Assembly: GCF_014191505.1 (NCBI RefSeq)
Contig: NZ_JACHWS010000001.1
Coordinates: 806,001-870,000 of the forward strand
Length of the DNA: 64,000 nt
Reading direction: 5' to 3'
Source of the DNA: Hoyosella altamirensis
GTDB lineage: Bacteria; Actinomycetota; Actinomycetes; Mycobacteriales; Mycobacteriaceae
Position 1 is the stretch's first letter. The number at the start of each line of letters is the position of its first letter. Under the pieces are notes generated by a model that was given only the letters and a program-made list of their open reading frames with translations, searched no databases and was not told the DNA's origin. The translations under genes and the position numbers were made by a program. Positions 52,117-61,848 of the stretch are shown piece by piece.

Positions 52117-53136
52117 ATGGGAAGTCTTCACAACGGAAGCCCGCAGTGGCCGATTTCCGTGCAGCTCGACACTATCGCCGCGATGCTGAATTTCGAGATC
52201 CACGACCATCCCGTGTATCAAGGCATCGAAATCCAGTACTTTAACGACGCGAAACACGGCACGGGCGTCCTGGTGATGATGAGCCGCACCGCGGACGGCA
52301 AAGTCGATGTCTACCAGCAAGCCGGGCTGGAGGTCGACCGAATCGGATACGGGATCGGTGCGGGTGTCGGCGAATGGACGGTCGCGGATATCGAACCGGC
52401 CGTGCTCGAAGTGTCGGATGCCGGAGTCCATGCGGACATCGCGCTGCGAGACACGATGGGCCGGTCAATCGAAATCATCGTGGACGACCGTGATGGCGCA
52501 CCACGGCACCCGGCGGAGTTCCTTGCTCCCGTTGGTGCGGGCATTGAGCAACCGACAGCGTTGATGCTCGTATGGATGCGGAAGTTCGATCTGGTCCGTC
52601 ACACCAGTGTCGACCCGGTCGTACGAATCGCGGGAACAACCGCCACGATCGGCCGGCTTCCAGGTGCCCGGCTGCACCACCGCCACCTGATCAAGTACGC
52701 GGCTGACCTGTGGATCGTCAATGTGAATCCGCCTGACGGTGACGGATGGCTTGCCGCGGGCGATCGAGGTGACGCGCACGCACACCTGCACCTCTCGCCC
52801 GAGCCTCCCGGGCCTGCGTTGCTCGCACCGGGGGAGACGCGTAAAGGAACTTGGTCCGTTTCGATAGGCGACCGCGCCGATGTCATCGCCGGTGAATGGA
52901 CGTGCACGGGAGGCGAAGTATCGACATTGACGTTCGGGGTCACGCGAGGCTGGCGTCCGAGGCGGCTACCACCGTTGATGCGTGTGGTCACGACGCTGTT
53001 GCCGGTGTTCCGGCGCTGGCCGACGACCTATATATGGGAGGCGCGTGCGGACCTTCGCGGCGTTCCAGCGGTACACGCAAAATGGCGGCGGACGACTAGC
53101 TCCGGCGACAGCCTCTACTCCAGAGTCACCAGCTAG
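52117..53136 (+). CDS. Conserved hypothetical protein, 339 residues
   Basis: A soluble protein without signal peptide or membrane helices, rich in beta-strand-like stretches ([77 protein letters not shown]). It looks like two beta-barrel halves and could be a lipocalin-like binding protein, but I do not recognise the family. The C-terminus is basic ([15 protein letters not shown]). The start is uncertain because no good ribosome site precedes the ATG. Confidence 0.75.
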   Translation: MGSLHNGSPQWPISVQLDTIAAMLNFEIHDHPVYQGIEIQYFNDAKHGTGVLVMMSRTADGKVDVYQQAGLEVDRIGYGIGAGVGEWTVADIEPAVLEVSDAGVHADIALRDTMGRSIEIIVDDRDGAPRHPAEFLAPVGAGIEQPTALMLVWMRKFDLVRHTSVDPVVRIAGTTATIGRLPGARLHHRHLIKYAADLWIVNVNPPDGDGWLAAGDRGDAHAHLHLSPEPPGPALLAPGETRKGTWSVSIGDRADVIAGEWTCTGGEVSTLTFGVTRGWRPRRLPPLMRVVTTLLPVFRRWPTTYIWEARADLRGVPAVHAKWRRTTSSGDSLYSRVTS

Positions 53137-53172
53137 CTCCGGGAACGTTGATGGACAAGTACGCTGACCGCC

Positions 53173-54438
53173 ATGCGCTCGCCGATTCCCGATTACATGC
53201 AGGAAGTGCTCGACGATTGCCGCAACGCCGATGGCGGTGCCGTCGCGGATTACATTCCAGAACTTGCCCGAGCCGACCCTGATCGCATAGCGATCGCCCT
53301 CACCACACCCGACGGGTCGACATACTGCGCTGGTGACGCGGACGTTGAATTCTCAATTCAGTCGATCTCGAAGCCATTTGCGTACGGAATCGCGTTGCTC
53401 GACAGCGGGTTCGACACGGTGCTCGCGAAAATCGGCGTTGAGCCGTCGGGGGAGGCGTTCAACGAGATCTCACTCGAGGAGAGCTCTGGCCGCCCACGGA
53501 ATCCGATGATCAATGCGGGTGCGATCGCGGCCCACTCGTTTATGGACGGCAAGAACGCGGACGAGCGTGCCGAACGGTTTCGTGAACGCATGAGCATGGC
53601 CGCTGGCCGGGAACTCAGTTATGACGAGTCCGTTTTCACCTCCGAACTCGAGACCGCGTACCGCAATATCGCAATCGGTTACATGTTGCGCACGCACAAC
53701 ATTCTGGAGACCGACCCGGACGATGTGGTGCGCGGCTACATCCGGCAGTGTTCACTCAGTGTCACCACCAGGGACCTGTCGATGATGGCCGCGACTCTCG
53801 CCAACGGTGGTGTGCAACCAGTGACCGGCCGCAGGCTATCCGGTGACCGAGCCGTCCGGCAGGTGCTCAGCGTCATGATGACCTGCGGTATGTATGACGC
53901 CGCAGGCGACTGGATGACCACAGTCGGTATTCCGGCGAAATCTGGTGTGGCAGGAGGCATTCTGGGCGTACTGCCCGGACAGGTGGGCATCGCAGTGTTC
54001 TCACCACGGCTAGATTCGCACGGCAACTCCACGCGTGGCGTCAAATTGTTTGAGCGTCTCACTGAGGACATGGGCTTGCACCTGATGGAAGTTCCTCCTG
54101 TCGGGCGTTCGGTGCTGCGCGGGCACAGCCCTCACGGCGCGGCGCACGTTTTCGGGCTGCAGGGGTCGATCCGTTTCGCGGGTGCGGAAGCCGTGGTCCG
54201 GCAGGTCGCCGAAGCTGACCTGAGCGGCGATGACGTCATCTTCGACCTCTCCCGTGTGCACGGCATCAGTGATGTCGCGCGGCGCATGTTCCTGGAAGTG
54301 GTGCGCCGCCTGACTCTCGAAGACGGGAAGCGAGTGATCCTTGTCGATCCAGACGGAATCGTCGACGAGCCTGACGCGGGAGACGGCATACGGCCGATAG
54401 TCATTTCGAGTCTCGATGACTACAGCCCTGCCCGTTAG
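53173..54438 (+). CDS. glsA: Glutaminase A with C-terminal STAS domain
   Basis: A 421-residue glutaminase: residues 1-305 are the serine-dependent glutaminase (beta-lactamase-like) domain with the nucleophile Ser and Lys in FSIQSISKPFAYGIAL near 62, NPMINAGAI near 110 and SGVAGGILGVLPG near 258. Residues 325-415 form a STAS domain (VFGLQGSIRFAGAEAVV, IFDLSRVHGISDVARRMFLEV). It deaminates glutamine to glutamate. The STAS extension is known in some actinobacterial glutaminases and may regulate activity. It is followed by a convergent gene after 3 bp. Confidence 0.93.
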   Translation: MRSPIPDYMQEVLDDCRNADGGAVADYIPELARADPDRIAIALTTPDGSTYCAGDADVEFSIQSISKPFAYGIALLDSGFDTVLAKIGVEPSGEAFNEISLEESSGRPRNPMINAGAIAAHSFMDGKNADERAERFRERMSMAAGRELSYDESVFTSELETAYRNIAIGYMLRTHNILETDPDDVVRGYIRQCSLSVTTRDLSMMAATLANGGVQPVTGRRLSGDRAVRQVLSVMMTCGMYDAAGDWMTTVGIPAKSGVAGGILGVLPGQVGIAVFSPRLDSHGNSTRGVKLFERLTEDMGLHLMEVPPVGRSVLRGHSPHGAAHVFGLQGSIRFAGAEAVVRQVAEADLSGDDVIFDLSRVHGISDVARRMFLEVVRRLTLEDGKRVILVDPDGIVDEPDAGDGIRPIVISSLDDYSPAR

Positions 54439-54441
54439 TGT

Positions 54442-54900
54442 TCAGCCCGGCAGGTCTCTGGCTGTGGGCTCCCAGTCGTAAATCACCACAGTACGCAGCA
54501 GAATGTCCTGGAAGGAGCGGCGCTGCGGGTCCACTGCAGCCCAGAGCAACCCCACCGGGCACAGCACGCATAGTGCTGCCCTCGCGAATGCGAGCGGCCA
54601 TCGGTGAAACCGTCCGCTAGGCAGGACGATCCGCAGTCCCATCGCGACCCTGCCCACCGTGCGTCCGGTGACGGCAGCAGAAGTAGCGAGGTAGATTATC
54701 GCGATCGCGATCGCGGAACCCGTCGACATCAGCGCGCCCGGAACGGGCAGTTCGAACCGTCGGGGAGAGAACAATAACAGCATGAACACCCATCCGACGT
54801 ACAGCGCAATCATGATGGCGAGTACGACGCCGATGTCTAGCATCGCGGCGAGGGTCCGGGTGACGAGACCAGCCGGGCGGTGGGGCGCAGCATGGTTCAC
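54442..54900 (-). CDS. RDD-family membrane protein
   Basis: A 152-residue protein with three or four hydrophobic helices. It carries the RDD signature elements: VTRTLAAMLDIGVVLAI at the N-terminus, TGRTVGRVAMGLRIVLPSGRFH in the middle and SFQDILLRTVVIYDWE at the end. Function unknown. The GTG start overlaps the stop of the upstream gene (GTGA). Confidence 0.88.
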   Translation of the reverse strand: MNHAAPHRPAGLVTRTLAAMLDIGVVLAIMIALYVGWVFMLLLFSPRRFELPVPGALMSTGSAIAIAIIYLATSAAVTGRTVGRVAMGLRIVLPSGRFHRWPLAFARAALCVLCPVGLLWAAVDPQRRSFQDILLRTVVIYDWEPTARDLPG

Positions 54901-55325
54901 AAGGAGTCCTCACCGACTGCGTGAGCGGCAGACCGGACTCGTGCGTCTCTGTGGAGGAGCCGTCCAATGAAACCTGCGACCGCATCGTCCGCGCGCACTC
55001 CCTGACTACGAACATCCCACACCGCTCCGGACGACAAGGACCCTGTCGACTCGCGAACAATTTCAGGAATGTCGAGCTCGCTCAGCACTCTTCGCAGGAT
55101 CGGTTCTATCTGTACGCTCTCGATGATGCCGTCAAGATCGAGCCGATTCACAATTCTGTCTAGGTCAACTCGCGCGACCACTGCGTCGATGTCAAGGTGC
55201 TCACAGACGACTTCTGTGAGGTCCACTCCGGACAGAGCGATCGCGACGATCTCGCGAACAGCGATCCGCACCACATGACGCGCCGGTTCAGTCAAGGCCC
55301 TCAGCGCCCGTGAAAGAAGGATCAT
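54897..55325 (-). CDS. Repeat-containing partner of the RDD protein
   Basis: A 142-residue protein with no recognised domain. The central part (about residues 30-75) is a run of 9-residue units, roughly Asp-Leu/Ile-Asp-x-Ile/Val-Val/Ile-x-x-Val/Leu (DIDAVVARV, DLDRIVNRL, DLDGIIESV). The start at MILLSRALRAL has a GGGAG site 8 bases upstream and makes better sense than longer starts. It is translationally coupled to the RDD gene, so it may be its peripheral partner. Confidence 0.78.
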   Translation of the reverse strand: MILLSRALRALTEPARHVVRIAVREIVAIALSGVDLTEVVCEHLDIDAVVARVDLDRIVNRLDLDGIIESVQIEPILRRVLSELDIPEIVRESTGSLSSGAVWDVRSQGVRADDAVAGFIGRLLHRDARVRSAAHAVGEDSL

Positions 55326-55743
55326 GGCTACTCTCCCGCCGCTGACAACGTAGAGAATGCTCAGCGCTGCCCGATTCGGCCGCGCTAGCGACATTCTTTT
55401 CGATCACATTGTGGCATAATCTGCATCAGTAATGTGCAGCGCGTGGACCTGCACATTCTCGGCACCAGCGGGAGGGCTGCAGAATCGGGATAAGAGGCGT
55501 ACTAAACCAATAGCGCGTCGTGTAGGCGCATTTCACCACATCTGTTTCGGCAGCCGGGTAATGCGGTCGCAATGCTTGCCACGGCCTTTCCGCCTAACCG
55601 CAGCGCTGGTGCCGGTCAGTAGCTAAGTACGGTATTGCGGGGCCCAGTGTAGCTGGCGCTCATGGGCATTATCGCTTCGCGCCGTCAGGCGTTCGCAAGG
55701 CTCAAAGAAACTAGCCGTCGTGGCTTTCCGAAAGGATAGGGAA
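55326..55743. other. 418-bp intergenic region
   Basis: No convincing gene. It contains the hairpin/operator at 55431-55457 and an AT-rich stretch with GGCATAAT (55413-55420) that could be a -10 element. Its second half holds nothing clear except the purine-rich ribosome site of the SHOCT gene. Confidence 0.5.
55431..55457. promoter_or_regulatory. 9-bp inverted repeat
   Basis: AATGTGCAG (55431-55439) and CTGCACATT (55449-55457) are exact reverse complements around CGCGTGGAC. The repeat lies in the divergent region between the repeat-containing gene and the SHOCT gene, just downstream of a possible -10. Likely an operator. Confidence 0.5.
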
Positions 55744-56121
55744 TTGGAAACCTTCTGGGATTTTTTCAGGCTCATCGTGGTGAGCTTTGTGTTCATCGCA
55801 TACCTAATCATGCTCTTCTCGATAATTACAGACCTGATTCGCGATCGTGAAACCTCAGGGTGGGTTAAGGCGATCTGGGCGCTTTTCCTTATCTTCCTGC
55901 CATTCCTCACCGCGCTGGCGTACCTCATATTCCGGGGCGACGGCATGAACCGCCGTTCGCACGAGGTTGCCACGCGTCTGCAGGAGGCGCAGAACGCCTA
56001 CATCCAAGGCGTCGCTGGCACGTCGCCCGCCCAGCAAATCGCTGACGCTAAGTCTCTGCTCGACTCCGGAACCATCACGGAAGACGAGTTCCGGCAGTTG
56101 AAGTCACGCGCACTCAGTTAA
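55744..56121 (+). CDS. PLDc_N/SHOCT small membrane protein
   Basis: A 125-residue protein with two helices (FFRLIVVSFVFIAYLIMLFSIITDLI and WVKAIWALFLIFLPFLTALAYLI) of the PLDc_N type, followed by a C-terminal SHOCT motif (IADAKSLLDSGTITEDEFRQLKSRAL). The TTG at 55744 is preferred over a GTG at 55720: AAAGGATAGGG stands just before it, and the N-terminus then begins at ETFWDFF, as in relatives. It ends before a strong terminator. Confidence 0.82.
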   Translation: METFWDFFRLIVVSFVFIAYLIMLFSIITDLIRDRETSGWVKAIWALFLIFLPFLTALAYLIFRGDGMNRRSHEVATRLQEAQNAYIQGVAGTSPAQQIADAKSLLDSGTITEDEFRQLKSRALS

Positions 56122-56186
56122 AGCTGTCGCCTCGCTCCCTTCGTGCGTAAGGCGAGCGGAGGGAGCAGTACTGCCAACGTTCACGA

Positions 56187-56218
56187 GCCGATACCCCTAT
56201 CTGGGGGTATCGGCTTTT
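56187..56218 (+). terminator. Rho-independent terminator
   Basis: GCCGATACCCC (56187-56197) pairs exactly with GGGGTATCGGC (56204-56214) around a 6-base loop, and TTTT follows. It lies 66 bp after the SHOCT gene. Confidence 0.9.
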
Positions 56219-56287
56219 GCGTTCAGATTGGACGATGGGGGACTAGCTGACTGTCGACTCTTGACCTCAGAGGAGAGGACCGATCGC

Positions 56288-57928
56288 ATGAGCTCCGAGA
56301 CCAACGCACGTACCGATCAGGCGACCCGGGTGCAGGCGTTGCTGGACCGCTACGACACCCCTGATGCGTGTGCCGCGCAACTCTTGTGCGATGACCACCC
56401 GGCGGAGGCTGTCGCGTTCACCGTGATCGAGGCTGACCTCAGTTCGACGGACCTCACATTCGGCGACCTGCGCGACCAGTCCACTCGTTTCGCGGCGGCC
56501 CTGGCTGATCTGAGTGTCGAGCCCGGCGATTACGTTGCCACGTTGATGGGCAAGTCCGCTGACCTGGTGGTGGCCCTCCTTGGAATCTGGCGACGCGGCG
56601 CCGTGCACGTACCACTGTTTACCGCATTCGCACCACCAGCGATCGGGTTCCGGCTTCAGGCAAGCGGCGCGAAGGTAGTGGTTGCTGACGCTGACCAGGT
56701 TGCCAAACTCGTTCCGAGCGAGGACATTCCGGCTGATGCGCCGTGGCAGGTTGTCGTCGCTGGCGGTGATACGGCAGCTGGGCTGAACTTCAACGAGTTG
56801 CTCACCGCGCACAACGCGGACGATCCGCGCGGTGAGGCCGTCGCTGTCGGGGCGAATGGTGGTCTCGTGCAGCTCTTCACCTCGGGCACGACGGGCACGC
56901 CCAAAGGCGTGCCGGTGCCGGTGCGGGCTCTCGCGTCGTTCCACGCGTACCTCGAATTCGGCCTGGACGTACGTAACGACGACGTCTTCTGGAACGCCGC
57001 GGACCCAGGGTGGGCGTATGGGCTGTACTACGCACTGCTCGCGCCGATGGCCGCTGGCGTGCGCAGCCTGCTACTCCACGCCGGGTTCTCCGCGCCACTC
57101 ACCTGGCAGGTGATGGAGCAGTTCGGTGTCACCAATTTCGCGGCCGCGCCGACCGTCTACCGAAGCCTCCGCGCTGACAAAACGCCGGTGCCCCAATCGG
57201 TTTCGCTGCGCCGCGCTTCGTCCGCGGGGGAGCCACTCACACCGGACGTGGTGGCCTGGTCGGAGCAGACGCTCGGTGCGGTGGTTCGCGACCAGTACGG
57301 TCAGACTGAACACGGGATGTTCATTGTCAACGCGTGGGCGGATGGGCTGCGCGAGGACGTCCCGGCCGGGTCGATGGGCAAGCCGCTGCCAGGCTGGTCG
57401 TGCGCAGTGCTTTCCGAGGACTCGGACGTGCTCGCTGCGCCTGGCGTGCCAGGCCGCGTAGCCATCGACACCCACGCCAGCCCGTTGCTGTGGTTCACCG
57501 GCTATGTCGATGCCCCGGAGAAAACCGCTCAGCGATTCACGGCGGACGGCCGCTGGTACCTGACTGGCGATGCCGGCCAGGTTGACGAGGACGGGTTCTT
57601 CTTCTTTTCCGCCCGCGATGACGACGTGATCATCATGGCCGGTTACCGCATCGGCCCGTTCGACGTTGAAAGCGTCCTGGTCATGCATGACGATGTCGTC
57701 GAGGCCGCCGTTGTGGGGATGCCCGATGAGCTTCGGGGGGAAGTGCTCGAAGCGTTCGTCGTGGTGCGCGAAGGCGCCGAGGCCACCGACGAACTTGCTG
57801 CCGAACTGCAGCAGCTAGTCAAACGCAAGTTTGCGGCGCATGCATACCCGCGGACCGTTCATTTCGTACCGCATTTGCCGAAGACGCCCAGCGGCAAGGT
57901 TCAGCGGTACATTCTGCGCCAGGGTTAG
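56288..57928 (+). CDS. AMP-binding acyl-CoA synthetase
   Basis: A 546-residue adenylate-forming enzyme. The P-loop-like motif [16 protein letters not shown] near residue 195, YGQTEHG near 338, and [39 protein letters not shown] near 420 are complete; the acylation Lys is in PSGKVQRY near the C-terminus. It resembles acetyl- and medium-chain acyl-CoA synthetases. The ATG has AGGAGAGGA upstream. It is followed by prpD after 59 bp, which hints at propionate or a related short acid as substrate. Confidence 0.9.
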   Translation: MSSETNARTDQATRVQALLDRYDTPDACAAQLLCDDHPAEAVAFTVIEADLSSTDLTFGDLRDQSTRFAAALADLSVEPGDYVATLMGKSADLVVALLGIWRRGAVHVPLFTAFAPPAIGFRLQASGAKVVVADADQVAKLVPSEDIPADAPWQVVVAGGDTAAGLNFNELLTAHNADDPRGEAVAVGANGGLVQLFTSGTTGTPKGVPVPVRALASFHAYLEFGLDVRNDDVFWNAADPGWAYGLYYALLAPMAAGVRSLLLHAGFSAPLTWQVMEQFGVTNFAAAPTVYRSLRADKTPVPQSVSLRRASSAGEPLTPDVVAWSEQTLGAVVRDQYGQTEHGMFIVNAWADGLREDVPAGSMGKPLPGWSCAVLSEDSDVLAAPGVPGRVAIDTHASPLLWFTGYVDAPEKTAQRFTADGRWYLTGDAGQVDEDGFFFFSARDDDVIIMAGYRIGPFDVESVLVMHDDVVEAAVVGMPDELRGEVLEAFVVVREGAEATDELAAELQQLVKRKFAAHAYPRTVHFVPHLPKTPSGKVQRYILRQG

Positions 57929-57987
57929 CACGTCACGCATACTTTGAGCATTCCGAGTGCGGTAACGGACCCGACCCGAGGAGTGTT

Positions 57988-59490
57988 GTGAAGTCGCATC
58001 ACGTGCGCACCCGTCCCTCTGCCGAGGGGTTCCCTCGTGAGGAACACCTCGCATGGAAGATCGCAGAAGTTGCCACCGATCCCGTCGAGGTCCCCGCCGA
58101 AACGGAAGAAATGGTGATCAACCGGATCATCGACAATGCGGCGGTGGCAGCGGCATCACTGACACGCCGGCCCGTAGCGAACGCCCGCGCTCAGGCACTC
58201 GCGCATCCCTATGATCCAGGCGCGGCAGTTTTCGGTGTGCACGGCACATACTCGCCGGAATGGGCGGCGTGGGCAAACGGCGTCGCGGTGCGGGAACTCG
58301 ACTTTCACGACACGTTCCTTGCCGCGGAGTACTCGCACCCCGGTGACAACATTCCGCCGATCCTCGCTGTCGCCCAGCACGCGCGACGTTCGGGCGCGGA
58401 CCTGATCCGGGGCCTTGCGACGGGCTACGAAATCCAGATCGACTTGGTACGCGGTATCTGTCTGCACGAACACAAGATTGACCACGTCGCGCACCTCGGA
58501 CCGTCCGCCGCCGCTGGCATCGGGACGCTGCTCGGCCTCGATGCGGAGACGATTTACCAGGCAATCGGGCAGGCGCTGCACACCACGACCGCGACGAGGC
58601 AGTCCCGCAAGGGCGAGATCTCCAGCTGGAAGGCGTGCGCGCCCGCGTTCGCGGGGAAGATGGCGGTCGAGGCCGTTGACCGAGCGATGCGCGGCGAAGG
58701 CGCGCCGTCACCGATCTGGGAGGGAGAGGACGGCGTGATCGGGTGGCTGCTCGGTGGCCCCAACGCGGAATACCAAGTGCCGCTGCCCAGTCCCGGCGAA
58801 GCGAAGCGTGCCATTCTCGACAGCTACACGAAGGAACATTCGGCCGAGTACCAGAGCCAGGCCGTCATCGACCTCGCGCGCAGTATGCGGACCAAGATCG
58901 ACGACTTTTCGCAGATCAAAAGGATCGTCCTACACACCAGCCACCACACGCATTACGTGATCGGCACAGGCTCGAACGATCCGCAGAAGTTCGATCCCAA
59001 AGCCAGCCGCGAAACCCTGGACCACTCAGTGATGTACATCTTCGCCGTGGCCCTTCAGGACGGTACGTGGCATCACGAGCACTCGTATGCGCCGGAGCGC
59101 GCGCAGCGGCCCGATACGGTCGAGCTATGGCACAAGATCAGCACTGCGGAAGATCCAGAGTGGACCCGCCGCTATCACGCGTCAGATCCGAGTAAAAAAG
59201 CCTTCGGTGCCCGCGCTGTCATTACGCTCGCGAACGGGGATCTCATCGACGACGAACTTGCCGTCGCGGACGCGCACCCACTCGGCGCCCGTCCTTTCAC
59301 GCGCGAGCAGTACATCAACAAGTTCCGCACGCTCGCCGAAGGCATCATCGACAGCAAGGAGCAGGACCGTTTTCTCGACGCTGTGCAGCGCACGCGTGAG
59401 TTGTGTGGGGGTGAACTCGGGCAGTTGAACTTCACGGTGTCCGAAGATGTCGTTGGCCGCGCACTGAAGTCCCCGAAGGGGCTCTTCTGA
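57988..59490 (+). CDS. prpD: MmgE/PrpD family 2-methylcitrate dehydratase-like protein
   Basis: A 500-residue PrpD-like protein. The conserved stretches [53 protein letters not shown] and [22 protein letters not shown] are typical. In the methylcitrate cycle it dehydrates 2-methylcitrate. PrpB and PrpC are not next to it, so another acid may be its substrate. GTG start with GGAG upstream; probably co-transcribed with the acyl-CoA synthetase. Confidence 0.9.
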   Translation: MKSHHVRTRPSAEGFPREEHLAWKIAEVATDPVEVPAETEEMVINRIIDNAAVAAASLTRRPVANARAQALAHPYDPGAAVFGVHGTYSPEWAAWANGVAVRELDFHDTFLAAEYSHPGDNIPPILAVAQHARRSGADLIRGLATGYEIQIDLVRGICLHEHKIDHVAHLGPSAAAGIGTLLGLDAETIYQAIGQALHTTTATRQSRKGEISSWKACAPAFAGKMAVEAVDRAMRGEGAPSPIWEGEDGVIGWLLGGPNAEYQVPLPSPGEAKRAILDSYTKEHSAEYQSQAVIDLARSMRTKIDDFSQIKRIVLHTSHHTHYVIGTGSNDPQKFDPKASRETLDHSVMYIFAVALQDGTWHHEHSYAPERAQRPDTVELWHKISTAEDPEWTRRYHASDPSKKAFGARAVITLANGDLIDDELAVADAHPLGARPFTREQYINKFRTLAEGIIDSKEQDRFLDAVQRTRELCGGELGQLNFTVSEDVVGRALKSPKGLF

Positions 59491-59583
59491 CGGGTGTCGG
59501 CATTGGGGCACGTTTCCTCGGCAGTGCTTATCATCGGTACAGGTCTGCAGCGGATAAGAGACGGAGCGCGCGATTTGGATCGA

Positions 59584-60063
59584 ATGACTGAGAATCCGCC
59601 GAAAGTCCCGCCACGCTGGTTCATTCGCAGCGCGTGGGTGGTGCACCGCGCACTCTATAGGTTCAGTCGGGGCAGGTTTGGGCTCCGGCGGCCGCGACCG
59701 GACCGGTGGGGGATGATGCGTCTGACCACGACTGGCCGCCGAACAGGCCAGGAGCGCCACGTCATCCTCGCCTACTTCGAAGACGGACCGAACATCATCA
59801 CGATGGCGATGAACGGGTGGGCAGCAGCCGAGCCCGCATGGTGGCTCAACCTGAAGGCGCATCCAGATGCCATAGCCCAACTGCCCGGCCAGCGCCGCAC
59901 CGTGAGCGTACGCGCTGCGGAAGGTGAAGAGCGTGAACGGCTCTGGGCGAGATGGCGCGAGTTCGGTGACGACATCGACGGGTATGCGAAGCTCCGGCAG
60001 AACCAGACAGCGGTTGTCGTCCTCGAACCGCGCCCAGAATTGTCCAGAAAGGACGTCACCTAG
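59584..60063 (+). CDS. Deazaflavin-dependent nitroreductase family protein
   Basis: A 159-residue Ddn-like protein: the split-barrel core MRLTTTGRRTGQERHVILAYF and WWLNLKAHPDAIAQLPGQRRTVSVRAAEGEER are the F420-dependent nitroreductase hallmarks. The N-terminus has an amphipathic hydrophobic helix (WFIRSAWVVHRALYRFSRGRFG), as in membrane-associated Ddn. The ATG at 59584 is used; a TTG at 59575 is possible, with GGAG 8 bases before it. It overlaps the stop of the convergent DUF488 gene by 4 bp. Confidence 0.87.
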   Translation: MTENPPKVPPRWFIRSAWVVHRALYRFSRGRFGLRRPRPDRWGMMRLTTTGRRTGQERHVILAYFEDGPNIITMAMNGWAAAEPAWWLNLKAHPDAIAQLPGQRRTVSVRAAEGEERERLWARWREFGDDIDGYAKLRQNQTAVVVLEPRPELSRKDVT

Positions 60064-60635
60064 CCCTGCGGGACGCCTTGGCTAAATCCCGGGCGGAGGT
60101 CGGTGACCGGCAAGCCGTACACGCCGCGCAGCCGCTCAGCCACGAGCGAGCGGTGACACGCCTCCGGGTCGCGCTCGACGCAGAAAAGAGCGCTCGCGAC
60201 GTCGCTCGGAAGCTCCGCTACGAGCGCGCCGAGGTCGAACTCGTCGAGGATTTCACGGGTGTAGCGCTCGGCGTACTCGGGTGCCAGCGCGACACGGTTG
60301 CGCTTGCCCACGCCCTGGCGGGCGTCCTCGCGGTACTGGACCTGGCGCAGCTCGGTTGTCGGAGCAAGCTGCTTCACGTGCCAGTAGCCGATGCTCGCTG
60401 CGGCAAGGGCGCGCTGGAGCCGGGCCGAGTTCGCCCAGCAGTAGTCGGGGCCCCGAACGCCGCAGCGCTGGCGGAGGTCGAGCAGTAATCCCACGCCAGC
60501 ACCGGTGAGCTTCTCGAGGAAGGCTCTGGCCGTGAAGCCGTAGACGCCAATCGTTGCTGTGCGCTTGACTCGAAGGCTCTCCGCCGGGGTATGGGTCCCG
60601 ATCCGGCGGTTCTCGGCGTCCACGTCGTCCATCAT
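60060..60635 (-). CDS. DUF488-family protein
   Basis: A 191-residue DUF488 protein. The signature IGVYGFTARAFLEKLTGAGVGLLLDLR at the N-terminus and ALFCVERDPEACHRSLVAERL near the C-terminus, with a conserved Cys-x(n)-Cys-His-Arg, mark the family. Function unknown. Its ATG overlaps the stop of the upstream gene (ATGA), so the two are made together. Confidence 0.9.
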   Translation of the reverse strand: MMDDVDAENRRIGTHTPAESLRVKRTATIGVYGFTARAFLEKLTGAGVGLLLDLRQRCGVRGPDYCWANSARLQRALAAASIGYWHVKQLAPTTELRQVQYREDARQGVGKRNRVALAPEYAERYTREILDEFDLGALVAELPSDVASALFCVERDPEACHRSLVAERLRGVYGLPVTDLRPGFSQGVPQG

Positions 60636-61213
60636 GGCGAGTCAGGGCTGTCTGAGGGTCGGAGTTTGACAAGTCTTGTTAAAGCGGAGCGAAAAGGGCC
60701 AGGACTAGCACGAAGCGAGTGCGACACGAAGAAGACTTCGCCAGATCTGTGTTGCCAGTCCTCAGACAGCGGTAGGACGACCAGAGTGAGGCGGAGATCG
60801 GGGACCAGATCAGCTATGTCGTGAATTGCTGAACTAGACGACTCGTCACGAAGGAGAGTCATAATTTCATGCTGGCGCTCCTGGCGCCAGCCTTGAGCTT
60901 CGCAGACGGCTTCTTCCTCAATGCCTAGGGCATAAAACTGGTGGAGCCACAGCGTGCTCTCGCGAAACTCAGTTACGTTGGAATCGCCCAGGCTCGCGCG
61001 TAGTGATCGCCGAATCCAATAAGAACAAGCGGAGACGGCGTCGCTCTCGGATACTTCGCCTGAGCGCACGGGGATGGTGGGATGCAAGCGCGGGATCGCC
61101 GGATCTGAGATGTCGATCGGCAGCCCGAGATAATCGCGCAGGTATAGCGTTAATAGCAAAAGACCGCCGTCTGTCTCTCGCACAGACCATCGCGTGCCGC
61201 GTTTCCACCACAT
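60632..61213 (-). CDS. Unknown protein coupled to DUF488
   Basis: A 193-residue protein without a recognised domain. Noteworthy features are an N-terminal KRGTRWSVRETDGGLLLLTLYLRDYLGLPID, an acidic helical middle (IEEEAVCEAQGWRQERQHEIMTLLRDESS) and a C-terminal FFVSHSLRASPGPFRSALTRLVKLRPS. The DNA is less GC-biased than the surrounding genes, suggesting a more recent arrival. No clear ribosome site is seen. With DUF488 it forms a two-gene unit. Confidence 0.65.
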   Translation of the reverse strand: MWWKRGTRWSVRETDGGLLLLTLYLRDYLGLPIDISDPAIPRLHPTIPVRSGEVSESDAVSACSYWIRRSLRASLGDSNVTEFRESTLWLHQFYALGIEEEAVCEAQGWRQERQHEIMTLLRDESSSSAIHDIADLVPDLRLTLVVLPLSEDWQHRSGEVFFVSHSLRASPGPFRSALTRLVKLRPSDSPDSP

Positions 61214-61275
61214 GCGCTCTCCAGCGGCTCTCAGCGTGTTTGCATATCAGCGTACGCGTGTGAGACTCGCACGGA

Positions 61276-61848
61276 TCATGGGTGAGCGGAGCGGTAGCGC
61301 GCTGCTTTCGCCTGGTTCCCGCAGGTTTTCATGCTGCACCATCGGCGACGCCGGCTGCGGGACGTGTCGAGGTAGAACCAGCCGCAGCGGTCGCATGCGC
61401 GGACTGGCTGCGACGGTGGGCTCAGAACCAGCCGGATTCCTTGCAGTGCAAGGACGGTGAGCCCACCGTGAACAGTTAATGGCGTCGTGGCACCGTGTGG
61501 GCCGATGGCGACGTCACTGGCGAGGCCACGGCACGCATGTTCGAAAAGACCGGCGAGGGCGCCCGTTGGCATGTCACGGCCGTCGATCTGCGCATCGAAG
61601 ATCACCCAGAACAGCTGACGTAGGTGACGCGCCTCGGCCAGCATGGACGCAGAGTCGTCGACGCTGTCTCGGGCCGCGTCCGGCGGCGGCAGCAGCTTTG
61701 CGTGATGCAACCATGTAGTCAGAGAACCGACGCTGTTGAGAAGGTCCGCACCGAGCTCGGGCGTGCGGCGGTAGACGGTGTTCGCGAAGTCGAGCGCGGC
61801 GTCACCAGCGATGAAATGGTCATCGGTCCAGACAGTTTCGGCGCTCAC
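61276..61848 (-). CDS. CGNR zinc-finger transcription factor
   Basis: A 190-residue protein of the ABATE/CGNR family. The N-terminal ABATE part (ALDFANTVYRRTPELGADLLNSVGSLTTWL) precedes a CGNR zinc finger: CDRCGWFYLD, then RRRWCSMKTCGNQAKAARY. The four Cys ligands are intact. Such proteins regulate stress or detoxification genes. Its start overlaps the stop of the hydrolase gene by 4 bp, and it may bind the paired TAAC-N-GTTA boxes ahead of the operon. Confidence 0.9.
   Translation of the reverse strand: MSAETVWTDDHFIAGDAALDFANTVYRRTPELGADLLNSVGSLTTWLHHAKLLPPPDAARDSVDDSASMLAEARHLRQLFWVIFDAQIDGRDMPTGALAGLFEHACRGLASDVAIGPHGATTPLTVHGGLTVLALQGIRLVLSPPSQPVRACDRCGWFYLDTSRSRRRRWCSMKTCGNQAKAARYRSAHP

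Noticed and set aside
55395-55743. Small RNA or riboswitch before the SHOCT gene
   Set aside because: Apart from one 9-bp hairpin no further paired structure or clear promoter-terminator unit was visible.
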